A stretch of 5,963 nt of DNA from Bacteroidota bacterium (lineage in GTDB: Bacteria > Bacteroidota > Bacteroidia > Flavobacteriales_F > PHOS-HE28). Both the position numbers and the translations under genes were made by a program. The DNA is taken from contig JAEYYE010000349.1 in assembly GCA_023430945.1 (NCBI GenBank), positions 1 to 5,963 of the forward strand, written 5' to 3'. Below the pieces are notes generated by a model. That model had not been told where the DNA came from, searched no databases, and was given only the letters and a program-made list of their open reading frames with translations. Of this stretch, positions 1 to 4,901 are shown one piece after another (within the stretch, counting starts at the first letter, position 1; each line of letters opens with the position of its first letter).

Positions 1-2
1 TT

Positions 3-1049
3 CGATTGAACGATCAGGACATGGGCCTGTACACATTGGAAGGTGCATCGGACAGCGCTACGCTCGCATTCTGGGATCGAAGCCCGGGACCGATCCTGCG
101 CTTCGATGATGCGTTGCTGGCGGGAGCACGCGAAGCGTTGGAGGTCCGTGCATTCCCTTCACTTGCACCACCGCAGGGCGACTGGCTCGTGGCCCCGATC
201 ATAAACGCCCGCGTGGACAGTGTCGCCATCGATGCGGAAAGTTCGCGCAGGTACGCCGCCGCAGTACAACAACTCGAAGATCTTCGATCGGGGAAAAAAC
301 GGCCTTCGCAAGTGTTCGACATCCCTTCGCTGGCGAAACTTTTCGCGCTTGCGGATCTGTTCGGCGGGCAGGATGCGATCAGCTGGTGGAACCTGCGATT
401 CCTTGAGGATTCCATCCCGGCCAATTTCATCGTGGTGCCGAAACGCACACCGGCAGGCAGACCGATCGAAGCCATCTCGGCACTGCATCTGGAAACCCCG
501 CTCACCTTCGATCCGCGATCGGCGGGTTTCCAGGACAAGCTCTTCAACGATTCGATCTTCTACCGGAATTATATCGCGAACCTCGACACCTTCAGCCAGC
601 GTGGCTGGTTGGAAGGATTCTTCCAGCGGATCGGTCCGGGGTTGGAGGAACGCGCAACGATCGTAAAAGCTGAATATCCGCAGGAGATCCTCGATACCAT
701 GATCTTCGATCACAACCGCACCATCATACAACAGACCCTGCGGCCGAAGGACCTGGTACTTGCCTACGTGCAGGACGCGGCCGGCGACCGGCAAAGGCTG
801 GCGCTTGCGAACGTGCATTCGCTCCCGATCCGTGTGGTATCGATCGTTTCGGGAACCGATACCGTTGAACTTCCCGAGCCGGTGGTGCTGCTTCCGCGTG
901 AACTGGACAAGCCACTATCGTACACGCTCGTTCCCGCCCGCATGCCCCGAGATCTGGGGGAACCCGAACGCATACTTGTACATGTGCTGGGCCTGCCTGA
1001 ATTGCGATCGGCCGCTATCCGCATCTGGAGCACCTTCGAAGCGAATTGA
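3..1049 (+). CDS. CotH-kinase-like surface protein, C-terminal part (5' truncated by window)
   Basis: The frame is open from the first bases of the window to TGA at 1047-1049, so the start lies upstream. A TTG at 6 and an ATG at 21 exist, but they fall inside what looks like a conserved core, so I do not accept either as the start. Numbering from the TTG, residues 6-35 (GLYTLEG, then GPILRFDD) resemble the CotH-family block G-x-Y-x-L-E...GPI-x-(K/R)-FD. Residues about 104-155 (FDIPSLAKLFALADLFGG, then a W-x-N-L-R-F-like stretch) resemble the CotH block in which the chain reads 'alaDl.gg...NlRfYyNp..EPigfD'. Residues about 180-250 (KLFNDSIFYRNYI, then IIQQTLRP) match what I recall of long Bacteroidota CotH-like hypothetical proteins. 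CotH proteins are atypical protein kinases, and in Bacteroidota they are usually secreted or surface proteins. The end of the chain looks beta-rich. The family call is from memory of motifs; the substrate is unknown. mscL starts 42 bases downstream. Confidence 0.68.
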   Translation, partial: RLNDQDMGLYTLEGASDSATLAFWDRSPGPILRFDDALLAGAREALEVRAFPSLAPPQGDWLVAPIINARVDSVAIDAESSRRYAAAVQQLEDLRSGKKRPSQVFDIPSLAKLFALADLFGGQDAISWWNLRFLEDSIPANFIVVPKRTPAGRPIEAISALHLETPLTFDPRSAGFQDKLFNDSIFYRNYIANLDTFSQRGWLEGFFQRIGPGLEERATIVKAEYPQEILDTMIFDHNRTIIQQTLRPKDLVLAYVQDAAGDRQRLALANVHSLPIRVVSIVSGTDTVELPEPVVLLPRELDKPLSYTLVPARMPRDLGEPERILVHVLGLPELRSAAIRIWSTFEAN

Positions 1050-1061
1050 AATATCTGTGGA

Positions 1062-1069
1062 TATATTCG
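1062..1069 (+). promoter_or_regulatory. Possible Bacteroidota -7 element before mscL
   Basis: The octamer TATATTCG differs at one position from the Bacteroidota -7 consensus TAnnTTTG and lies 22 bases before the mscL ATG. The same octamer occurs before the deoxyhypusine-synthase-like gene at 2603-2610. A TTG at 1046-1048 is only 13 bases upstream, which is closer than the usual spacing of about 19 or more to a -33 TTTG. The promoter call is therefore tentative. Confidence 0.3.
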
Positions 1070-1091
1070 GCTCCATAAAACCGGGAACAAC

Positions 1092-1466
1092 ATGTCGATC
1101 CTAAAGGAGTTCAAGGAGTTCGCGTTGAAAGGCAACATCGTGGACCTGGCCGTGGCCGTGATCATCGGCGGTGCTTTCGGCAAAATCGTAAGCTCATTCG
1201 TCGGTGACATCATCATGCCATTGATCAATCCGCTGATGCCCGGCGGGGACTGGCGCACCATGGAGGTGGGACCCGGCGTGTTGATCGGCCAGTTCCTTGG
1301 CAATATCCTCGATTTCCTGATCATCGCCATGGTGATCTTCCTTATGCTGAAGGCGATCTCCAATTTGCGGAAAAAGGAGCAACAAACTCCAGCAGCGCCT
1401 CCGGGTCCCACCAACGAGGAGAAATTGTTGATGGAGATCCGCGACCTTTTGCGCGATCGGCCCTGA
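1092..1466 (+). CDS. mscL: Large-conductance mechanosensitive channel MscL
   Basis: This 124-residue protein is an inner-membrane channel that opens under membrane tension and releases solutes on hypo-osmotic shock; MscL works as a homopentamer. The N-terminal amphipathic helix (MSILKEFKEFALKGN) leads into the family signature at residues 13-43, K-G-N-I-V-D-L-A-V-A-V-I-I-G-G-A-F-G...D-I-I-M-P, which is TM1. TM2 covers about residues 64-90, followed by a basic stretch (NLRKK, 91-95). The C-terminal cytoplasmic helix (T-N-E-E-K-L-L-M-E-I-R-D-L-L) matches the E. coli protein closely. The periplasmic loop is about ten residues shorter than in E. coli, which has 136 residues in all. Position 22, the gate residue Gly22 in E. 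coli, is Ala here, as in the equivalent position of the M. tuberculosis channel. The ATG at 1092 aligns with the usual N-terminus. No Shine-Dalgarno is seen. The stop is part of an inverted repeat (1464-1490). Confidence 0.96.
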   Translation: MSILKEFKEFALKGNIVDLAVAVIIGGAFGKIVSSFVGDIIMPLINPLMPGGDWRTMEVGPGVLIGQFLGNILDFLIIAMVIFLMLKAISNLRKKEQQTPAAPPGPTNEEKLLMEIRDLLRDRP

Positions 1467-1490
1467 TCGCTACATCATTCGCAGCGATCA
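1464..1490. repeat. 8-bp inverted repeat over the mscL stop codon
   Basis: TGATCGCT (1464-1471) and AGCGATCA (1483-1490) are perfect reverse complements separated by 11 bases. The left arm begins with the mscL TGA stop. A further GATCGC at 1498-1503 can pair instead with GCGATC at 1484-1489, so two hairpins are mutually exclusive. No T-tract follows, so this is not a standard intrinsic terminator. It could be an mRNA 3'-end hairpin, or simply a by-product of how common GATC is here. Confidence 0.4.
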
Positions 1491-1567
1491 CCGCGTGGAT
1501 CGCAACAACTGCCCGTGAAGGGGGGACGGACTGATCCCTTGGCGGGAAAGTTGTACGATCGGCGGGC

Positions 1568-2533
1568 ATGCCGCAGATCGGTTATCACATCTCCCATGAG
1601 CAATTCGCGCCGGGGGAACTGCTGCAACTTGCTGTAAAGGCCGAAAAAGCAGGTTTCAGCTTCTGCCTCAGTTCCGATCACTTTCACCCGTGGAGTGAAG
1701 CGCAAGGCCAGAGCGGTAATGTCTGGACGTGGCTGGGTGCTGCAATGGCGCGCACATCGATCCCGTTCGGTGTGGTGAATTGTCCCTCGTTCAGGTATCA
1801 CCCGGCGATCATCGCCCAGGCTGCCGCCACATTGGATGAGATATTCCCGGGCCGGTTCTGGATCGCTACCGGCAGCGGCCAGGCCTTGAACGAAGCGATC
1901 ACAGGTGAGCACTGGCCGGCGAAGAACGAAAGGAACCGAAGGTTGAAAGCAGCCGTGGAGATCATGCGCGACCTATGGCGCGGTGAGACCGTTTCACGCG
2001 CTGGACCGATCAAGATCGAGGAAGCGAAGCTCTACACCCGTCCGCGCACACATATTAGAACGGTGGCCGCTGGGATCAGCCCTGCCACCGCTGCATGGGC
2101 CGCTGGTTGGGCCTATGGACTGATCACGGTTTCGCAACCGATCGCACAATTGAAGGAAGTGATCCAGGCCTGGAGGAACAACGGTGGTGAAGGAAAACCG
2201 ATGATCCTGAAGATACAGGTGAGTTACGCGAATGATCGGGAAAAAGCACTGCAGGGCGCGTTCGAACAATGGCGCACCAATGTCTTCGGAAACCGGTTGC
2301 AGGCGGATCTGCGCCTGCCTTCACAATTTGAAGAGGCAGCCGCGCACGTGAAGCCTGCCGATGTGGAGGGACATGTATCGATCACCGATGATCCGCAGCA
2401 GATCGTGGATCGGTTAGAGGAATACGCAAGGCTTGGTTTCGGTGAATTGGTGCTCCACAATGTGAACCTCGATCAAGATACTTTCATCGACATGTGTGCA
2501 GAAGATGTTCTACCCGACTTTCGATCCTCATGA
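1568..2533 (+). CDS. LLM-class flavin-dependent oxidoreductase, probable FMN (non-F420) type
   Basis: This 321-residue protein has the luciferase-like monooxygenase TIM-barrel fold. It resembles F420-dependent glucose-6-phosphate dehydrogenase (FGD): residues 4-14 (IGYHISHEQFA), S-D-H-F-H-P-W at 36-42, F-R-Y-H-P-A-I-I-A-Q at 75-84, and G-S-G-Q-A-L-N-E at 102-109, where FGD has G-T-G-E-A-L-N-E. The subgroup I recognise is the TIGR03885-type 'probable non-F420 flavinoid oxidoreductase', believed to use FMN in organisms that lack F420. The cofactor is inferred from family, not seen directly. The Glu that FGD uses as a proposed active-site acid (E109) is Gln105 here, so the chemistry probably differs from FGD. 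No signal peptide is visible, so the protein is probably cytosolic. The substrate is unknown. The start at 1568 places the first strand directly at the N-terminus, as in relatives; there is no Shine-Dalgarno. Neighbours give no pathway clue. Confidence 0.88.
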   Translation: MPQIGYHISHEQFAPGELLQLAVKAEKAGFSFCLSSDHFHPWSEAQGQSGNVWTWLGAAMARTSIPFGVVNCPSFRYHPAIIAQAAATLDEIFPGRFWIATGSGQALNEAITGEHWPAKNERNRRLKAAVEIMRDLWRGETVSRAGPIKIEEAKLYTRPRTHIRTVAAGISPATAAWAAGWAYGLITVSQPIAQLKEVIQAWRNNGGEGKPMILKIQVSYANDREKALQGAFEQWRTNVFGNRLQADLRLPSQFEEAAAHVKPADVEGHVSITDDPQQIVDRLEEYARLGFGELVLHNVNLDQDTFIDMCAEDVLPDFRSS

Positions 2534-2571
2534 TCGCTCATGGATCCACATTGGAAATGTTAACGCATGTT

Positions 2572-2598
2572 CGCTGCGTGCACCGAAGCTTCGCAGCG
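2572..2598. repeat. 7-bp GC-rich inverted repeat between LLM and DHS-like genes
   Basis: CGCTGCG (2572-2578) and CGCAGCG (2592-2598) are perfect reverse complements around a 13-base spacer. It lies 39 bases after the LLM stop and 48 bases before the next ATG. No T-run follows, so it is not a classic terminator. It could be an operator or an RNA hairpin, and it sits just upstream of the possible -7 element at 2603. Confidence 0.35.
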
Positions 2599-2602
2599 CA
2601 TC

Positions 2603-2610
2603 TATATTCG
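2603..2610 (+). promoter_or_regulatory. Possible -7 element before the DHS-like operon
   Basis: TATATTCG is one mismatch from TAnnTTTG and lies 35 bases before the ATG at 2646. It is the same octamer found before mscL. No convincing -33 TTTG is seen at the expected distance, so support is the -7 match and its repeated occurrence only. Confidence 0.3.
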
Positions 2611-2645
2611 ACCCGTGAACCAACATCAAGGACCAGAACATTAGT

Positions 2646-3623
2646 ATGAGCAAGTCACGACCTGTTTCGGAATTCATGGAGCGGCATTACCGGCACTTCA
2701 ATGCCGCCGCCCTCGTGGATGCCGCGAAAGGATACAAGGAACACCTGGCGAAAGGCCGGAAGATGATCATAACGCTGGCAGGTGCCATGAGCACTGCGGA
2801 GCTCGGAAAGATCCTCGCTGAAATGATCCGGCAGGACAAAGTGCAGTTCATAAGCTGCACCGGTGCCAACCTCGAAGAGGATGTGATGAACCTTGTGGCG
2901 CATGATCATTACGAACGCGTACCGAACTACCGCGACCTCACACCGCAACAGGAGCGCGATCTGCTCGACCGTGGAATGAACCGTGTGACGGATACGTGCA
3001 TTCCAGAGGAAGAAGCTTTCCGCCGCCTAGAAAAACATGTGGTGGATCTGTGGGTGAAGGATGACAAGAGCGGCCAGCGCCGCTTTCCGCACGAGTATTT
3101 CTACGAGATGATCCGCAGCGGCGTGTTGAAGCAGTACTACCAGATCGATCCGAAGGACAGCTGGATGATCGCTGCGGCGGAGAAGAACCTGCCCATGGTG
3201 GTGCCCGGTTGGGAGGACAGCACGCTGGGCAACATCTTCGCAGGCCATTGCATCGCCGGCGATTGCAAACCCGGCATGATGAAGAGCGGGATCGAGTACA
3301 TGATGTTCATGGCCGATTGGTACAAGAAGAACGCGGGCAATGATGGCATCGGTTTCTTCCAGATCGGTGGTGGCATCGCAGGCGATTTCCCGATCTGTGT
3401 GGTGCCCATGCTGCACCAGGACCTGAAGGATGAAAGCGTTCCGTTCTGGAGCTACTTCTGCCAGATAAGCGACAGCACTACGAGCTACGGCAGCTACAGC
3501 GGCGCCGTGCCCAACGAGAAGATCACCTGGGGCAAGCTCGATATCGACACACCGAAATTCGTGATCGAAAGTGATGCGACCATCGTTGCGCCACTGATCT
3601 TTGCATACGTATTAGACAAGTGA
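2646..3623 (+). CDS. Deoxyhypusine synthase family protein (bacterial, DHS-like)
   Basis: This 325-residue protein belongs to the NAD-dependent deoxyhypusine synthase (DHS) family, which moves an aminobutyl group from a polyamine by way of an enzyme-lysine imine. The NAD-side motif S-C-T-G-A-N-L-E-E-D (70-79) matches the eukaryotic 'TTAGGVEEDLIK' block, and GWEDSTLGN and Q-I-G-G-G-I (239-244) match later conserved blocks. The C-terminal N-E-K-I-T-W-G-K places E291, W295 and K297 with exactly the spacing of human E323, W327 and catalytic K329. The KHH segment after the GGG motif, which holds human His288, is replaced by G-D-F (246-248). Bacteria lack eIF5A, so hypusination is an unlikely job. 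Some bacterial relatives are linked to homospermidine or other polyamine synthesis, so a polyamine role is my inference. The sequence closely matches what I recall from other Bacteroidota. It ends in tandem stops (TGA TAG) and is followed after 7 bases by the acidic-tail gene, so the two are probably co-transcribed. Confidence 0.92.
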   Translation: MSKSRPVSEFMERHYRHFNAAALVDAAKGYKEHLAKGRKMIITLAGAMSTAELGKILAEMIRQDKVQFISCTGANLEEDVMNLVAHDHYERVPNYRDLTPQQERDLLDRGMNRVTDTCIPEEEAFRRLEKHVVDLWVKDDKSGQRRFPHEYFYEMIRSGVLKQYYQIDPKDSWMIAAAEKNLPMVVPGWEDSTLGNIFAGHCIAGDCKPGMMKSGIEYMMFMADWYKKNAGNDGIGFFQIGGGIAGDFPICVVPMLHQDLKDESVPFWSYFCQISDSTTSYGSYSGAVPNEKITWGKLDIDTPKFVIESDATIVAPLIFAYVLDK

Positions 3624-3630
3624 TAGAACC

Positions 3631-4020
3631 ATGCAACGCCTGATCCGCTCCTTCAACACACTTACAGACGAACTAAAGGAAATGCTGCAACAGCAGTTCC
3701 CCGACGGCATCGACAGCACGCACATAAAGACAGTGCCCACCGCCAAAGGCGAGATCCTGCGCGTGATCGAACTGCGCACCGATGACGCGATGTACCTGAT
3801 CAAGATCAATCCCGAAAGCCGCGCGGAGATCGAGGAATTCCTCGATCAGGAGGAATCTTCCACCGCGAGTGACGAAAGTGAGGAAAGCACACCGGACATC
3901 GATGCCGATACCGATGATGAGGAGGAAGAGGAAAAGGATGATGCGGACGATGCGGATGACGATGACGACGATGATGATGATGACGAAGAGGATGACGAGG
4001 ATGAAGAGGACGACGATTAG
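3631..4020 (+). CDS. Conserved Bacteroidota-type hypothetical protein with poly-Asp/Glu tail
   Basis: The function of this 129-residue protein is unknown. Residues 1-70 look like a small folded domain: a helix (RLIRSFNTLTDELKEMLQQQF), then a F-P-D-G motif (23-26), then beta-type strands (GEILRVIELRTDDAMYLIKI). I recall similar short proteins in many Bacteroidota with the pattern 'FPdG...ak.GE...viEvrTeD..YLvKi' and an acidic end, sometimes labelled 'DNA primase' without obvious basis. Residues 71-90 are a Ser/Glu-rich linker. Residues 91-129 contain 34 Asp or Glu out of 39, including ten Asp in a row (109-118). Such a tail is expected to be disordered and could bind cations, polyamines or basic proteins; that is inference. 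The gene is 7 bases after the DHS-like stop and is the last gene before the terminator at 4044-4074, so it is probably the second gene of that operon. There is no signal peptide or membrane segment. Confidence 0.85.
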   Translation: MQRLIRSFNTLTDELKEMLQQQFPDGIDSTHIKTVPTAKGEILRVIELRTDDAMYLIKINPESRAEIEEFLDQEESSTASDESEESTPDIDADTDDEEEEEKDDADDADDDDDDDDDDEEDDEDEEDDD

Positions 4021-4043
4021 TCCGATCCAATAAAGTACCCATC

Positions 4044-4074
4044 GAAGGCGGAGCGATCCGCCTTCTTTATTTTT
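4044..4074 (+). terminator. Rho-independent terminator of the DHS-like / acidic-protein operon
   Basis: A perfect 9-bp stem, GAAGGCGGA (4044-4052) with TCCGCCTTC (4057-4065), is closed by the loop GCGA, which fits the stable GNRA tetraloop class. It is followed directly by TTTATTTTT (4066-4074). It starts 23 bases after the acidic-tail gene's TAG stop. The opposite strand lacks a matching T-tract, so it works in one direction only. Confidence 0.93.
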
Positions 4075-4075
4075 G
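4068..4075 (+). promoter_or_regulatory. Exact TAnnTTTG (-7) match inside the terminator T-tract
   Basis: TATTTTTG matches the Bacteroidota -7 consensus at every fixed position and ends 7 bases before the ATG at 4083. Transcription starting from it would begin at or just before that ATG and give a leaderless or nearly leaderless message. No TTTG lies at the usual -33 distance, because that space is occupied by the terminator stem. A T-rich tract can match by chance. Confidence 0.3.
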
Positions 4076-4082
4076 ATACATC

Positions 4083-4295
4083 ATGCAGGCTACATGCTTC
4101 ACAACCACCGTTGCGTTGATGTTGGCTATGTCATCATTGGCTCAAGACGAGGCCGATCTTTCTCGTCAACGAGCGCATGTGAAATTTCTTCTTCGGAATC
4201 CTGGGATGAGTGAAGCGATCCAGGACACAACATTGAATGGTCCGATCGAGAGTGCCGATCGAGCTATGCTGATCCACATTATGCATGAAGAATGA
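4083..4295 (+). CDS. Possible small secreted protein, 70 residues
   Basis: I do not recognise this protein. The first 21 residues look like a signal peptide: a short polar start (MQATCFTTT), a hydrophobic core (VALMLAM), then S-S-L-A with a plausible cleavage before QDEADL. Only about 50 residues would remain. They are mostly charged, with a possible helix at DEADLSRQRAHVKFLLRN and a second at SADRAMLIHIMHEE, and no Cys after the signal region. Third-position GC looks lower than in neighbouring genes, which may mean recent origin or a chance open frame. It starts 8 bases after the terminator T-tract, so it needs its own promoter. Relatives would be needed to be sure it is a gene. Confidence 0.4.
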   Translation: MQATCFTTTVALMLAMSSLAQDEADLSRQRAHVKFLLRNPGMSEAIQDTTLNGPIESADRAMLIHIMHEE

Positions 4296-4416
4296 TCTAT
4301 CAGCCTTGCGAACGCGGATCATCATGGTACTTCATTCCACTCGGTTGAAATCCGATCGAGGTTGATCTGTTCGTAACCGCTTCGAAAAAGTAAATTGGTG
4401 CCCACACTCCCACTCC
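4296..4416. other. Intergenic gap before the VOC gene
   Basis: I see no gene, RNA gene or terminator in these 121 bases. Three more GATC sites fall here, at about 4318, 4354 and 4364, and a possible -7 element lies at 4391-4398. If the small ORF at 4083-4295 is not real, the non-coding stretch runs from 4021 to 4416. Confidence 0.5.
4391..4398 (+). promoter_or_regulatory. Possible -7 element before the VOC gene
   Basis: TAAATTGG is one mismatch from TAnnTTTG and ends 18 bases before the ATG at 4417. The nearest TTG upstream (4362-4364) is 26 bases away, slightly long for a -33 element. The call is weak. Confidence 0.25.
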
Positions 4417-4839
4417 ATGCCACTGCAGGGCCGATTCCATCTTGCATTCGCCACCACCGATCTGAAACGGATCAAGGCGTTCTACGGAAAATTCCTCGGT
4501 TGCAAGGAAGGGCGCAGCTCAGAGACCTGGGTGGATTACGACTTCTTCGGCCACCAGCTCACCATACAGGAGGTACCCAAACTGATCAAGACCGCGCGCA
4601 TCTACAACCCGAAAAGCCATGTACCCAGCGATCACTGGGGCATCGTGCTTTCGCTCGCCGATTGGCGCAAGATGCGCGACAAATTGAAAAAGGTGGGTTA
4701 TCCCTTCTTCATCGAACCCACTGTGGTGATGAAGGGTGAAGTTGGCGAGCAGCGCAGCATGTTCATCGAGGATCCCGATGGGCACGCGATCGAATTCAAG
4801 GCCTTTGCCGATGACGATGATCTGTTCCGCACGAACTAG
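4417..4839 (+). CDS. VOC family protein (glyoxalase / bleomycin-resistance fold)
   Basis: This 140-residue protein has two beta-alpha-beta-beta-beta units, the length of a single-chain VOC protein. The first unit starts G-R-F-H-L-A-F-A-T-T-D-L (5-16), then a helix (KRIKAFYGKFLGC) and F-F-G-H-Q-L-T-I-Q-E (43-52). The second starts D-H-W-G-I-V-L-S (72-79) and ends in the typical I-E-D-P-D-G-H-A-I-E-F-K (117-128). Likely metal ligands are H8, H73 and E126, with H46 a possible fourth. Members include glyoxalase I, extradiol dioxygenases, fosfomycin-modifying enzymes and others, so the reaction cannot be named from this sequence. No signal peptide is visible, so the protein is probably cytosolic. 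The start at 4417 puts the first strand right at the N-terminus, as is usual. The upstream region has no Shine-Dalgarno. The CotH gene begins 62 bases after its stop. Confidence 0.9.
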   Translation: MPLQGRFHLAFATTDLKRIKAFYGKFLGCKEGRSSETWVDYDFFGHQLTIQEVPKLIKTARIYNPKSHVPSDHWGIVLSLADWRKMRDKLKKVGYPFFIEPTVVMKGEVGEQRSMFIEDPDGHAIEFKAFADDDDLFRTN

Positions 4840-4901
4840 TGCCGGTCCCGCGTTGGGTATACGCTTCGTAATTTGGTAAAGCCTTCCGGGCGATCTTCTT
4901 C

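Noticed and set aside
6..23. TTG at 6 or ATG at 21 as the true start of the first gene
   Set aside because: The residues right after them belong to a conserved CotH block that normally lies well inside the protein, so the gene must begin upstream of the window.
159..818. Reverse-strand open frame of 219 codons opposite the first gene
   Set aside because: The + strand frame carries CotH-like motifs. The reverse product is Arg/His-rich with no family resemblance.
764..1414. Long reverse-strand open frame of 216 codons spanning the end of the CotH-like gene and mscL
   Set aside because: It runs antisense to mscL, which is certain, and its translation shows no recognisable domain. It is a shadow of the codon bias.
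3027..3416. Two overlapping reverse-strand open frames opposite the DHS-like gene
   Set aside because: The + strand encodes conserved DHS motifs throughout this stretch.
3806..4042. His/Arg-rich reverse-strand open frame
   Set aside because: Its His runs are simply the complement of the Asp codons in the acidic tail.
4342..4379. CGGTT...AACCG inverted repeat before the VOC gene
   Set aside because: It has only 5 bp of pairing with a 28-base loop, well within chance.
4395..4739. Second + strand frame overlapping the VOC gene, starting upstream of it
   Set aside because: It is out of frame with the VOC motifs and its product has no recognisable pattern.
4853..4876. TTG plus TAATTTGG as a promoter for the CotH gene
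   Set aside because: The -7-like element has one mismatch and the TTG is only 13 bases upstream, too close for a standard -33/-7 pair. Mentioned only as part of a possible altered consensus.
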